From Sphingobacterium bovistauri (GTDB lineage Bacteria > Bacteroidota > Bacteroidia > Sphingobacteriales > Sphingobacteriaceae), in the NCBI RefSeq assembly GCF_020295405.1, contig NZ_JADEYP010000001.1, forward strand, positions 242,149 to 306,148: a DNA stretch of 64,000 nucleotides. Reading direction: 5' to 3'. How positions within the stretch are numbered: position 1 is the stretch's first letter; each line of letters starts with the position of its first letter. Position numbers and translations under genes: made by a program. The notes under the pieces are model-generated. The model saw only the letters and a list, made by a program, of their open reading frames with translations. It was not told the DNA's origin and searched no databases. Below, in pieces: positions 45,835 through 54,906 of the stretch.

Positions 45835-47143
45835 CGATACGCGCTTTTAAATCTGAATTAAATTTTAACACCCTCAATAATAACAAAAATCCAATAATAA
45901 AGAAAATCGATAATGATAATGCCGAGTAACGAATATTATGTGTTAATTGTTCTATAACCCCGAAACAAACTAGGCCAACTACAATACCTAACTTTTCTGT
46001 TATGTCGTAAAAACTAAAGAAAGCTGTTGTATCTTCTGTATTGGTTGGAAGCATTTTGGAATAAGTAGACCTAGACAACGATTGTATCCCTCCCATTAGC
46101 AAACCAACCATCACTGCAAGGCCATAAAACTGTGTAGCATTGCTTAAATAAAATGCAGATATGCATATTGTTACCCACAACAAGGTAACCAAAAGCAACA
46201 CGACTATATTTCCCCAATATTTAGCTAGAAAAGACATGATGAAAGCTCCGATAATAGCTACCAATTGAATTAATATAATAGTAATAATTAATGATTGTTG
46301 TTCCAAATCAAGCTCTTTTTGCCCAAACATCGTGGCTACAACCATAATAGTTTGAACACCGACAGAATTAAAGAAATATGCTGGCAAAAACTTTTTAATC
46401 CCTTCATTTATTCTTACTTGAGACCAAACATCTTTAAATTCTGAATTGACACGTTGTATCAATGATTTTCCTTTAACCACTACAGAAGGGCTATTATTAG
46501 GCAAAGCATTAAATGGGATTAATGAAAAACCCAGCCACCAAAGTCCCACCAACAAAAAAGATAGACGTGCAGGAAAAGAAGCATCTGTAATACCAAACCA
46601 ATCAGGTTTAAGCACAAAAACAAAACAAATAACCTGAATGGTAACACAACCGACATATCCGTAAGCAAATCCTTTGGCGCTTACTTCATCTTGTCTATCC
46701 ACTGATGCAACAATTGGCAAATAAGAATTGTTGATAGCCACACCTCCGATATATCCCATTGCGGCCAAGGTAAAACAGATAATCCCCCACTCTAGGGTAT
46801 CAAGCTTAAAGAAAAATAAACCCATACAGGCTATTGCCCCAGTATAAGTAAAAAACTTCATTACCTGTAATTTCTTACCATTGGCGTCAGCAAATGAAGA
46901 CAAGAAAGGCAAAGCAAGGACCATAGTCAAATAAGCAAATGCTAATGCGTAATTTGATAATACAGTATTTATAAGGTCAAAGCCAAAAAAACTTACATAA
47001 TCGCCTTTACCATCACTAGTAATAGTTATATAATAAATCGGAAATATAGTAGATGTGATCACTAGATTGTATGCTGAATTAGCCCAATCAAACATCGCCC
47101 ATGAACGAATTAATTTTTTGTCATTCTTTATATACTCCTCCAT
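45827..47143 (-). CDS. MFS transporter, UMF1/Atg22-like
   Basis: The 438-residue membrane protein has about 12 helices. Its N terminus RSWAMFDWANSAYNLVITSTIFPIYY is the marker of the UMF1/Atg22-like MFS group. A central GLLMGGIQSLSRSTYSKMLPTNTEDTTAFFSFYDITEKLG is the second conserved block. Substrates in bacteria are unknown; fungal Atg22 exports vacuolar amino acids. It is translationally coupled to the LutA-like gene, and the order MFS, LutA-like, sugar isomerase suggests an organic acid or sugar. Confidence 0.9.
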   Translation of the reverse strand: MEEYIKNDKKLIRSWAMFDWANSAYNLVITSTIFPIYYITITSDGKGDYVSFFGFDLINTVLSNYALAFAYLTMVLALPFLSSFADANGKKLQVMKFFTYTGAIACMGLFFFKLDTLEWGIICFTLAAMGYIGGVAINNSYLPIVASVDRQDEVSAKGFAYGYVGCVTIQVICFVFVLKPDWFGITDASFPARLSFLLVGLWWLGFSLIPFNALPNNSPSVVVKGKSLIQRVNSEFKDVWSQVRINEGIKKFLPAYFFNSVGVQTIMVVATMFGQKELDLEQQSLIITIILIQLVAIIGAFIMSFLAKYWGNIVVLLLVTLLWVTICISAFYLSNATQFYGLAVMVGLLMGGIQSLSRSTYSKMLPTNTEDTTAFFSFYDITEKLGIVVGLVCFGVIEQLTHNIRYSALSLSIFFIIGFLLLLRVLKFNSDLKARIDE

Positions 47144-47179
47144 AATGAATTAATAACAATTATACCTGCGATCGTTTTA

Positions 47180-48490
47180 CTAATAATTTTGGCGAATAAA
47201 TGTGATTATTCTAACCATTTCCCTTCGAATATACGATGTTGGAACTGCATAATTATTATTCAAAAATGAAAAAGCATATTTTTTACCTGACCGACTGACA
47301 ATATACCCTGACTGACAGTGTACAGAATTAATGGTTCCCGTTTTCGCCCATACGAATGGTTCACCTTGATCCAGTGAATATGCTGATTTCAATGTACCAT
47401 CAACTCCACCTGCAGGAAAAAATAAAAACCGTTGATTTTCATCAGGAATTTCATCCTTTATAGCCATTAGCAAATCAACCATATTACGGGGAGTAATTTT
47501 ATTATACGTCGATAAGCCACTCCCATCTCGCAGAAAAATGGTATCACGAAAATTATTGTAATATGTATTTTGCATATAATTACGCAAAGAATCTGTATAA
47601 AACCCATTATAAATTTTGTCTGATACTAGCATATTAAGATGCTCGGCTAAGAAATTGTCACTTGGCAACATCATCTCGCGTAATACTATATTGCGACTCG
47701 TAGAATAGATTGTTTTTAAATCATCAGGACGATCATACTTTGTCAACAACTCTACCTCTCTTCTCAAGGTATCTTGTAATAACTGCACCACCAAACTATC
47801 AGACCAAATAAAGGGTTTATTCGTACTATAATTTCTAGGTACATTCAAATTTGACATTTCAAATTGATTACTATTCAATTTCCTGGATACCCAAAAACTT
47901 CGCTGTATACGTTCCCTTATTCCCAAATTCTTATCAAAATAACTAGGAAGGGCAACTAATCCCTTACCATTTGAAGATATTTTAACCACATTACCATAAA
48001 TTGGAAATGGTGCAATTTCAGGTTGATAATACTCTTGATAATCTTCTATTGACCAGCCATTTCTGTAAGCCGGCTCACTAGTCTCTTGAACGACGTAAAA
48101 TAATTTTTTATTTGAATTTTTGAGAAAATCGTAAACTTTACGGCTGTCCAATTTTGGATGCAAAAATGTAGGATCCCCTGTCCCCCAAAACAATAGCGAA
48201 TCACCTCTCTCCACATAATGAATCCCAGCAATAGAATCACCCAAATGTTTCAAAGAGGCATACAAAGTATATGTTTTGGTATTGGATGCTGGTGTGAAAT
48301 GTTGATCTTCTTTTATTCCAAATACAGCTTTATTACTATCCAAATCATACAGATAGAAACCAAAATGATGTTTAGGTAATATAGTAGATTTAGAAAATTC
48401 TCCTTCTAATACTTGGTAACTCTGCGCTCGCAATGTGTATATAGAAAATTGCACTACAAAAAGTACAATGGAAAGGAATAAATTTTTCAT
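47180..48490 (-). CDS. D-alanyl-D-alanine carboxypeptidase, PBP4-like (peptidase S13)
   Basis: The 436-residue protein has a signal peptide (VVQFSIYTLRAQS) and the three penicillin-binding motifs: SxxK in TPASNTKTYTL, SxN in LPSDNFLAEHL and KTG in WAKTGTINSVH. It would trim or cleave peptidoglycan peptides in the periplasm. RDGSGLSTYNKITPRNM is the conserved S13 loop before the KTG. It is shorter than E. coli DacB (477), mainly by a reduced insert domain. It lies about 35 bases downstream of nothing related and is monocistronic. Confidence 0.9.
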   Translation of the reverse strand: MKNLFLSIVLFVVQFSIYTLRAQSYQVLEGEFSKSTILPKHHFGFYLYDLDSNKAVFGIKEDQHFTPASNTKTYTLYASLKHLGDSIAGIHYVERGDSLLFWGTGDPTFLHPKLDSRKVYDFLKNSNKKLFYVVQETSEPAYRNGWSIEDYQEYYQPEIAPFPIYGNVVKISSNGKGLVALPSYFDKNLGIRERIQRSFWVSRKLNSNQFEMSNLNVPRNYSTNKPFIWSDSLVVQLLQDTLRREVELLTKYDRPDDLKTIYSTSRNIVLREMMLPSDNFLAEHLNMLVSDKIYNGFYTDSLRNYMQNTYYNNFRDTIFLRDGSGLSTYNKITPRNMVDLLMAIKDEIPDENQRFLFFPAGGVDGTLKSAYSLDQGEPFVWAKTGTINSVHCQSGYIVSRSGKKYAFSFLNNNYAVPTSYIRREMVRIITFIRQNY

Positions 48491-48813
48491 GAACGAAAAA
48501 TAAACATTTTTAAAATTAATGACAAAAAGATGTGCTCTGAAACAAGTTTGTTACTCTATACGATGAATTTTACATAGAGCTCCTCATTCATTAATAACGT
48601 CAAGTCCGAAATAGTCATTCTCAATGTGACATATCCTAAACTCTTAGTGCATTAGTCCTGTGGGCTTCGAAGCTTTGCATTGGTCTTTCGGAAAAAGAAC
48701 ATAGCAGGCGTGACTATGTAAATTTACATAAATTGATAAAAATGATTTATAATAGATAAAAAAAAGCACCCTAAACTTTAAAAATTTAGGGTGCCCTTTT
48801 TCTGAATAACTTA
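48491..48813. other. Intergenic region with possible structured RNA
   Basis: No ORF is convincing. A 12-base arm AATTTTACATAG (48566-48577) pairs with CTATGTAAATTT (48714-48725) with one mismatch across 136 bases. The enclosed sequence is richer in GC than its surroundings and contains a GCTTCGAAGC palindrome. The right end holds the transporter terminator. Confidence 0.5.
48766..48794 (-). terminator. Terminator of the dicarboxylate symporter gene
   Basis: Arms GCACCCTAAA (48766-48775) and TTTAGGGTGC (48785-48794); on the minus strand the stem is followed by T-rich sequence, 20 bases after the stop. Confidence 0.88.
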
Positions 48814-50262
48814 TTAATTCATTGGCTTAGTCAAAAACTCTGGATCTTGTGATGCAGTCTCATCAAATTCGCCTTCCCACTTAGACACTACAACTGTAGC
48901 CAAACAATTTCCAATTACGTTGACCGATGTACGAGCCATATCCATTAATTCGTCAATACCCAAAATAGCCGCTATCACAAATGTTGGCAAGCCAAATTGA
49001 TCGGCAGTAGCTATCAATACAATCAAGGAAGCACGAGGTACAGCAGCCACCCCTTTTGAGGTTATCATTAATGTAAATGCTATTAACAATTGCTGCCCAA
49101 TACTTAAATCTATCCCTGCTGCTTGAGCTACAAAAATCGAAGCTAGTGACAAGTATAAAGATGTACCATCAAGATTGAAACTGTATCCTGTAGGGATTAC
49201 AAATGATACGATTTTACGTGGCACACCAAATCTTTCCATATTTTCCATGGCTTTAGGCAATGCAGCATCCGAACTTGTGGTAGCAAAAGCAATAGAAACA
49301 GGTTCTTTAATTGCCTGGATAAATTTCTTAATAGGTACTTTTAAGTATAATGCTATTGGAAATAAGATTAAAAATATGAAGACCAATAAAGCAATATATA
49401 AACTAATTAGCAACATAAATAGATTCTTCAATATATCTACACCTAAATGTCCTACAGTATAAGCCATGGCTGCACCAACACCAATTGGAGCAAATAGCAT
49501 AACCAAATTGGTGAATTTAAACATCGCTTCTGACAAGCTTTCTGTAAAGTCTACTAATGGTTTTCGTTTCTTTTCGTCCACCATGGCCAAACCAATACCA
49601 AACAATACACCAAATATTACAATTTGTAAGACCTTATTTTCGTGTATAGATTTTACAATATTTTCAGGAAAAGTATCACGAATAAATGCATTAAACTTAT
49701 ACAACCAATGCACATTTTCACTAATGTGAGACAATGCACGCTCATCAGATGCTGACACAGCTGATGTTGTAGGCAATTCCTCATGAGGCATATTTGCCAC
49801 ATCAATACCTACCCCAGCCTCTGTAATATTAATTACAGCTAACCCTATAAAAATAGCACAGGTGGTCGCACAGAAAAAATAAAGCATTGATTTCCAAGCC
49901 ATACGACCTACTGATTTTAAATCAGAATGCCCTGCAATACCAAAAACAAGAGTTGCAAATAAAATGGGACCAACGATCGTCTTCACCAACTTAATAAACC
50001 CTTGACTCAAAGGCTGCATTGAAATAGCTATGTTAGGAAAATCTAATCCTACAAAAACCCCTAGAACCAAACAGGTCAATATCCAGGTTGTCAAATTTTT
50101 ACGAACCAATGCATTGAGCGTTAATACTGTTGCTGTTATCCAGCGAACAGCCATCATAATTTCTGAAGAAATATTAACTATATTGAATTCGTATAATAAG
50201 GTAATAATAATTGCAATGGTTATAGTAACAAGCATTACATAACCCACGTTCTTTTTTGACAT
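48814..50262 (-). CDS. Dicarboxylate/amino acid:cation symporter (DAACS/GltP-like)
   Basis: The 482-residue protein has eight or more helices and the two re-entrant loops of the family: AFATTSSDAALPKAMENMERFGVP (HP1, serine-rich) and the late SKGVAAVPRASLIVLIATADQFGLP (HP2), with SFVIPTGYSFNLDGTSLYLSLASIFVAQ between, including the NLDGT motif. FLGIDELMDMARTSVNVIGNCLATVVV (here AAILGIDELMDMARTSVNVIGN) completes the cation/substrate site. It imports glutamate or C4-dicarboxylates with protons or sodium. The leader on the minus strand carries TATTTTTG about 30 bases before the ATG. Confidence 0.93.
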   Translation of the reverse strand: MSKKNVGYVMLVTITIAIIITLLYEFNIVNISSEIMMAVRWITATVLTLNALVRKNLTTWILTCLVLGVFVGLDFPNIAISMQPLSQGFIKLVKTIVGPILFATLVFGIAGHSDLKSVGRMAWKSMLYFFCATTCAIFIGLAVINITEAGVGIDVANMPHEELPTTSAVSASDERALSHISENVHWLYKFNAFIRDTFPENIVKSIHENKVLQIVIFGVLFGIGLAMVDEKKRKPLVDFTESLSEAMFKFTNLVMLFAPIGVGAAMAYTVGHLGVDILKNLFMLLISLYIALLVFIFLILFPIALYLKVPIKKFIQAIKEPVSIAFATTSSDAALPKAMENMERFGVPRKIVSFVIPTGYSFNLDGTSLYLSLASIFVAQAAGIDLSIGQQLLIAFTLMITSKGVAAVPRASLIVLIATADQFGLPTFVIAAILGIDELMDMARTSVNVIGNCLATVVVSKWEGEFDETASQDPEFLTKPMN

Positions 50263-50318
50263 TTACAAGAATTTTAATGTTTAACAAAAATAGAAAAATA
50301 CCGACGCAACACAAACAA

Positions 50319-50347
50319 AAAAGGCACGATTAAATATCGTGCCTTTT
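50319..50347 (-). terminator. Ferredoxin gene terminator
   Basis: Arms AAAAGGCACGAT and ATCGTGCCTTTT around a 5-base loop, 22 bases after the ferredoxin stop. Confidence 0.88.
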
Positions 50348-50368
50348 AATTCATTATCTTTCTAGCTA

Positions 50369-50719
50369 TTATTCAGCATGTAACCATGATTTTTTAGCTA
50401 ATAGTTCTTCTTCTGATTCAACCACATCCTCATCTTCTACACAACAATCTACAGGACATACAGCCGCACACTGTGGTTCATCATGAAAACCAACACATTC
50501 AGTACATTTGTCCGAAACGATGTAATATACTTCATCAGAAACGGCATCTTGCGATGCTGAAGCATCAATAGTAACACCATCTCCAAAGTCAATTACACCA
50601 TCCAAAGACGTTCCATCTGAAAATTTCCAAGGAACACCAGCATCATATATTGCATTATTCGGACATTCGGGTTCACAAGCCCCACAATTAATGCATTCGT
50701 CAGTAATTTTAATCGCCAT
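50369..50719 (-). CDS. 2[4Fe-4S] ferredoxin
   Basis: The 116-residue protein has two cluster motifs: [18 protein letters not shown] at the N terminus and [24 protein letters not shown] after a 50-residue insert. The second motif has the enlarged C-x2-C-x8-C-x3-C spacing of the YfhL/Alvin type. A tail of acidic residues follows. It transfers low-potential electrons, partner unknown. It diverges from the LuxC-like acyl-CoA reductase gene. Confidence 0.92.
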   Translation of the reverse strand: MAIKITDECINCGACEPECPNNAIYDAGVPWKFSDGTSLDGVIDFGDGVTIDASASQDAVSDEVYYIVSDKCTECVGFHDEPQCAAVCPVDCCVEDEDVVESEEELLAKKSWLHAE

Positions 50720-50885
50720 TTATAACCTCACAATTATATATAAATAAACTAATTTTGTATTGTCAAAAGTAAACATCGATTTTTAACTTTCATAATAAAA
50801 GTATACAAATCTAGTAGGCATTTACTTTATTTGACAAAACAAAGATAAAGCAAATAATTATCAGAATTATTCTAAATAACATATT

Positions 50886-51899
50886 TTGACAAAGAACGAG
50901 AGAATTAAAGCATTCGCTAAGCTCGGAGAATGGATGCTCCAGCTTGATGAAGAGACACTATGGCGTCTAGAATCTATTCAGCACAAAAACCCTTGGTATA
51001 CGAAAGAAAATATTCTAAAACAATTTCAGGCATTAGGAAATAATCTTACTGAAGAGAAATTAGAATCATGGACTCTTAACTATCAAGTACAAGTAACACC
51101 CAAAATTGTCGGATTAGTTTTAGCCGGAAATATCCCTCTTGTTGGTTTTCATGATTTATTATCAACATTAATATTAGGCTTTACTGCTCATATCAAATTA
51201 TCATCCGACGATGCTGGTCTTAGCACTATAGTTTTAAATAAGCTACTAGAAATTGAACCTCGTTTCCAAAATCATATACAAATTGTCGATAAATTGAAAA
51301 ATTTTGACATTGTAATCGCAACGGGATCTAATAATACAGCTCGTTATTTTGACTACTATTTTGGTAAAAAACCACACATTATTCGTAAAAATAGAAATTC
51401 AATTGCTGTATTGACAGGTCAAGAAAATGAACAAGAACTAGCAAAATTAGGTGATGATATATTTGATTTCTTTGGATTAGGTTGTCGTTCTGTATCTAAA
51501 CTTTTCTTACCTAAAGACTACCCTATCGCAAATTTCTTTGAAGCAATTGAGCATTTCAACTCTATTAAAGATCATTATAAATACAATAACAATTACGATT
51601 ACAACAAATCTATTTACCTAGTTAATGGAAACAAACACTTCGATAATGGCTTTTTACTACTGAAAGAAGACGAAAATATCGCTTCACCATTAGCCGTTGT
51701 ATATTACCAACACTATGATTCATTAGAAGAAGTAGAACAGTATATCAATGATCGCAAAGAAAGTATTCAATGTGTAACTTCTATGACACATTTAAATATA
51801 GAAACGCCACTATTTTCACTAGGTGAAAGTCAGTGTCCTGCATTAGATGATTATGCTGACAATGTAAATACATTACATTTTTTGGTAGAGAATCAATAA
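50886..51899 (+). CDS. Acyl-CoA reductase, LuxC-like
   Basis: The 337-residue protein is of the LuxC/aldehyde dehydrogenase superfamily, with NLTEEKLESWTLNYQVQ, the conserved VGLVLAGNIPLVGFHDLLSTLILGFTAHIKLSSDD and the nucleophile region DIFDFFGLGCRSVSKLF with the catalytic Cys, plus IATGSNNTARYFDYYFGKKPHIIRKNRNSIAVL for NAD(P). No luminescence genes are present, so a reductase for fatty acyl-CoA in lipid metabolism is likelier. The start is a TTG (50886), the only start that keeps the family N terminus MTKNERIKAFAKLGEWM. Confidence 0.87.
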   Translation: MTKNERIKAFAKLGEWMLQLDEETLWRLESIQHKNPWYTKENILKQFQALGNNLTEEKLESWTLNYQVQVTPKIVGLVLAGNIPLVGFHDLLSTLILGFTAHIKLSSDDAGLSTIVLNKLLEIEPRFQNHIQIVDKLKNFDIVIATGSNNTARYFDYYFGKKPHIIRKNRNSIAVLTGQENEQELAKLGDDIFDFFGLGCRSVSKLFLPKDYPIANFFEAIEHFNSIKDHYKYNNNYDYNKSIYLVNGNKHFDNGFLLLKEDENIASPLAVVYYQHYDSLEEVEQYINDRKESIQCVTSMTHLNIETPLFSLGESQCPALDDYADNVNTLHFLVENQ

Positions 51900-51959
51900 A
51901 TAGTAAATAATATCGTTTGGGTAATAAGCAATTGGTAAAAAATTCTAACTTTGTTATCT

Positions 51960-52163
51960 ATGTATGTGATAAAAGTAAAAGGTGTAGCTAAAATCCCTGA
52001 TTATGTACAATTACGTGATGATTCATTTACTTTGTTGGCATATTTCAGAGTAGATAGACCAGACAAATCTCTCGTAAAAATAGGTCTTGAAGACAAAGCA
52101 GAAGAGATTATGAAGATCGTTGAAGAGCTACCTTTTGGTCAAATTAAGAAAATTGAATTTTAA
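51960..52163 (+). CDS. Conserved small hypothetical protein
   Basis: The 67-residue protein reads MYVIKVKGVAKIPDYVQLRDD and continues with FTLLAYFRVDRPDKSLVKIGLEDKAEEIMKIVEELPFGQIKKIEF, a compact alpha/beta fold without catalytic motifs. I do not recognise a characterised family. I start at the ATG at 51960; a TTG nine bases earlier lies inside the box TAACTTTG (51946-51953). It lies five bases before the FtsE-like gene and is probably cotranscribed. Confidence 0.65.
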   Translation: MYVIKVKGVAKIPDYVQLRDDSFTLLAYFRVDRPDKSLVKIGLEDKAEEIMKIVEELPFGQIKKIEF

Positions 52164-52168
52164 TATAA

Positions 52169-52849
52169 ATGGCAAATAACACAGTTATACGTCTAAAAAA
52201 CGTAAATATATATCAGCAAAAACACTTAGTTCTTTCCAATGTCAATTTAGAGATCGGAAATGGAGAATTCATCTATCTGATAGGTCAATCAGGATCTGGT
52301 AAAAGTTCATTGTTAAAAATTATTTACGGAGAATTGCATATTTCAGATGGTGAAGGTGCTGTAGCTGGATTTGACCTTAAAAAATTACGCGAAAATGATG
52401 TACCATTCTTACGACGTAAGTTGGGTATCGTATTCCAAGATTTTCATTTATTGAACGACAGGACTGTTGAGAAAAATTTAGAATTTGCGTTAAAAGCCAC
52501 CGGTTGGACTGACAAGAAATTAATTCAAAACAAAATGATTGATGTGTTGGAAAAAGTAGGCCTACGTTCTAAATTACATAAAATGCCTCACGAACTTTCG
52601 GGGGGTGAGCAACAACGTATTGTAATTGCACGAGCTTTGCTAAATGACCCTGAAATTATCTTAGCCGATGAGCCGACAGGTAACTTAGACCCAGCCACCT
52701 CTGAAGAAATCATTCTATTACTTCGTGATATCGCTGCTTCGGGCACCGCAGTGTTGATGGCGACGCATGATTACCAAATCATTCGCAACATGCCTTCACG
52801 TATCCTTCGAACAGCAGATGGTGCTTTACACGACAATGTAAGTATTTAA
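52169..52849 (+). CDS. ftsE: ABC transporter ATPase, FtsE-like
   Basis: The 226-residue ATPase has Walker A IGQSGSGKSSLLKI, the Q-loop VFQDFHLL, signature ELSGGEQQRIVIARAL, Walker B EIILADEPTGNLDPAT and the H-loop MATHDYQII. The NxDP/LNDRTVEKNLEFALKATG features match FtsE, which with FtsX regulates peptidoglycan hydrolases at the septum. No ftsX is adjacent, as is usual in this phylum, so the assignment rests on sequence; a lipoprotein-exporting LolD-type ATPase is an alternative. Confidence 0.82.
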   Translation: MANNTVIRLKNVNIYQQKHLVLSNVNLEIGNGEFIYLIGQSGSGKSSLLKIIYGELHISDGEGAVAGFDLKKLRENDVPFLRRKLGIVFQDFHLLNDRTVEKNLEFALKATGWTDKKLIQNKMIDVLEKVGLRSKLHKMPHELSGGEQQRIVIARALLNDPEIILADEPTGNLDPATSEEIILLLRDIAASGTAVLMATHDYQIIRNMPSRILRTADGALHDNVSI

Positions 52850-52853
52850 AAGA

Positions 52854-52921
52854 CTGACAAAATTTATACAATCCGACATTTTGGAAGTATGCATCCAGCA
52901 ATTACTGACAAGGTGTCGGAT
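52854..52921 (+). promoter_or_regulatory. Repeated CTGACA motifs and palindrome upstream of grpE
   Basis: CTGACA (52854), CCGACA (52873) and CTGACA (52905) precede grpE. ATCCGACA (52871-52878) and TGTCGGAT (52914-52921) are perfect 8-bp inverted repeats, and the third unit alone forms CTGACA-AGG-TGTCGG. A TATTTTTA, one mismatch from a -7 box, follows at 52921. Position and sequence suggest a heat-shock control region. Confidence 0.45.
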
Positions 52922-52987
52922 ATTTTTATAATGGCAAAATTATTGGTAAAAGTATTTGAGCTATTCAAATATCTAAAAAATAGTGTG

Positions 52988-53533
52988 ATGATGAACGAAA
53001 AAGAGAATATCCAAGACGAGAATTTAGAGCAAAACGAGAACAATCAAGACAAAGAGACGACACAAGAGCAAGTAGTTGAGCTTTCGCAAGAAGAAATCCT
53101 TACGAATAAATTAGCTGAAACTAATGACAAATTTGCACGTTTATTTGCTGAATTTGACAACTATAAAAAACGCACTTCGAAAGAACGCGTCGAATTAATA
53201 CAAACAGCTGGTCAAGGTGTAATTTCAAAACTATTAACAGTATTAGATGATTTTGACAGAGCTTTGAATGCTATGGCTACAGCTCAAGATGTAGAATCTG
53301 TAAAACAAGGTGTTGATTTAGTTAATAACAAATTCAGAAAAATCTTAGAAAACGAAGGTTTGAAAGAGATGACTGTAGTTGGTGAAACATTCGACGCTGA
53401 TTTTCAAGAGGCGATTACTGCTATCCCTGCACCTACAGAAGAAATGAAGAACAAAGTTATTGATGTTGTAGAGAAGGGTTATACATTGAATGATAAAGTG
53501 ATCCGCTACGCGAAAGTAGTTATTGGACAATAA
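52988..53533 (+). CDS. grpE: Nucleotide exchange factor GrpE
   Basis: I start at the ATG at 52988 (181 residues; the next codon is also ATG). The longer frame to 52889 adds 33 residues that include an unrelated hydrophobic stretch and the regulatory repeats. An acidic, Gln/Glu-rich N terminus precedes the coiled coil (ILTNKLAETNDKFARLFAEFDNYKKRTSKERVE) and the beta-wing domain (FRKILENEGLKEMTVVGETFDADFQEAITAI ... DKVIRYAKVVIG). GrpE exchanges ADP for ATP on DnaK. dnaJ follows after 11 bases; dnaK is not in the window. Confidence 0.95.
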   Translation: MMNEKENIQDENLEQNENNQDKETTQEQVVELSQEEILTNKLAETNDKFARLFAEFDNYKKRTSKERVELIQTAGQGVISKLLTVLDDFDRALNAMATAQDVESVKQGVDLVNNKFRKILENEGLKEMTVVGETFDADFQEAITAIPAPTEEMKNKVIDVVEKGYTLNDKVIRYAKVVIGQ

Positions 53534-53544
53534 TAATTAAATAA

Positions 53545-54696
53545 ATGTCAAAGAGAGATTATTATGACGTACTTGGTGTTTCACGCCAATCTGACGCTGC
53601 AGAAATAAAATCGGCATACCGTAAGTTAGCCATTAAGTATCACCCGGATAAAAATCCGGATAATGCTGAAGCAGAAGAGAAATTTAAGGAGGCGGCAGAA
53701 GCTTACGAAATATTAAGTAACCCAGAGAAAAAAGCACGTTATGATCAATTTGGTCATGCTGGCAACTCTGCTGGTTTTGGTGGCGCTGGGGGTGGTATGA
53801 ATATGGATGACATATTCAGTCAATTTGGCGATATATTTGGTGGCGGAAATCCATTCGAAAGTTTCTTTGGTGGTGGTGGAGGTTCACGATCTGGACGTCG
53901 TGTACAAAAAGGCACAAATCTTCGCATTAAAGTTAAATTGACCCTAGAGGAAATTGCTAAAGGTGTAGAGAAAAAAGTCAAAGTAAACAAACAAATTGTT
54001 TGTCATACTTGTGATGGTTCTGGCGCGAAAGATAAGGCTTCTTTCCATACATGTAAAACTTGTGGTGGAGCTGGTTCCGTAAGACGCGTCACCAATACGA
54101 TCTTGGGACAAATGCAGACAACAAGCACCTGTCCTACATGTAATGGTGAAGGTGTAGAAATCACGGCTAAATGTACAACATGTAAAGGTGATGGATTAGA
54201 AAGAGGTGAAGAAACGATTGCAATCAATATCCCAGCTGGAGTAAGTGAAGGTATGCAATTATCGATGAGTGGCAAAGGTAATGCTGCTCCCCGTGGAGGC
54301 ATCCCTGGAGACTTGATTATCTTGGTAGAAGAAGTACCTCACGAGAGTTTAAAACGTGATGGAATCAATGTTATTTATGATTTATACATCAATTTTGCGG
54401 ACGCAGCATTAGGTACAAGTGTTGAAGTTCCAACTATCGATGGTAAAGCTAAAATCAAAATAGATCCAGGAACACAGGGCGGTAAAATTCTTCGTTTAAA
54501 AGGTAAAGGTATTCCAGAAGTTAATTCTTATCATAAAGGCGATCAACTAATTTATGTAAACATTTGGACTCCAAAAGCAATATCTTCTGAAGAAAGAGAT
54601 ATTCTAGAAAAATTAAAAAGTTCGGCTAATTTCAAACCGCAACCTGGTAAGAGTGAGAAATCATTCTTCGAAAGAATAAAAGAATACTTCGAATAA
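53545..54696 (+). CDS. dnaJ: Chaperone DnaJ
   Basis: The 383-residue type-I J protein has the J domain (residues 1-70 with [11 protein letters not shown] intact), a Gly/Phe-rich linker ([37 protein letters not shown]), the zinc-binding region with four CxxCxGxG repeats ([32 protein letters not shown]) and the C-terminal substrate-binding domains. It is transcribed with grpE; DnaJ stimulates the DnaK ATPase. Confidence 0.97.
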   Translation: MSKRDYYDVLGVSRQSDAAEIKSAYRKLAIKYHPDKNPDNAEAEEKFKEAAEAYEILSNPEKKARYDQFGHAGNSAGFGGAGGGMNMDDIFSQFGDIFGGGNPFESFFGGGGGSRSGRRVQKGTNLRIKVKLTLEEIAKGVEKKVKVNKQIVCHTCDGSGAKDKASFHTCKTCGGAGSVRRVTNTILGQMQTTSTCPTCNGEGVEITAKCTTCKGDGLERGEETIAINIPAGVSEGMQLSMSGKGNAAPRGGIPGDLIILVEEVPHESLKRDGINVIYDLYINFADAALGTSVEVPTIDGKAKIKIDPGTQGGKILRLKGKGIPEVNSYHKGDQLIYVNIWTPKAISSEERDILEKLKSSANFKPQPGKSEKSFFERIKEYFE

Positions 54697-54718
54697 GAAG
54701 TATATACATGATTCAATC

Positions 54719-54760
54719 AAAAAATCCCTCAAAAGTTTTAATCTTTTGAGGGATTTTTAT
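54719..54760 (+). terminator. grpE-dnaJ terminator
   Basis: Arms AAATCCCTCAAAAG (54722-54735) and CTTTTGAGGGATTT (54743-54756) with a 7-base loop and a T run. Confidence 0.9.
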
Positions 54761-54906
54761 TTTCTAGGACTTGTAATAAATCTATACATTTTCCAATCAA
54801 CAATCTTTTACTGATATAATCGAATACACACAAATGAGACATAATTTTTACATTAAAGCATTGACTTATTAGAAGTTAATGTTATATTTTTATAAAAACC
54901 TATCTT

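Noticed and set aside
50886..51899. LuxC-like gene as part of a bioluminescence operon
   Set aside because: No luxA, luxB, luxD or luxE is present; LuxC-like reductases are common in non-luminous Bacteroidota.
52889..52987. N-terminal extension of grpE by 33 codons
   Set aside because: The extension overlaps the repeated CTGACA motifs and -7-like box, is hydrophobic in part, and is not found in GrpE; the ATG pair at 52988 gives the normal acidic start.
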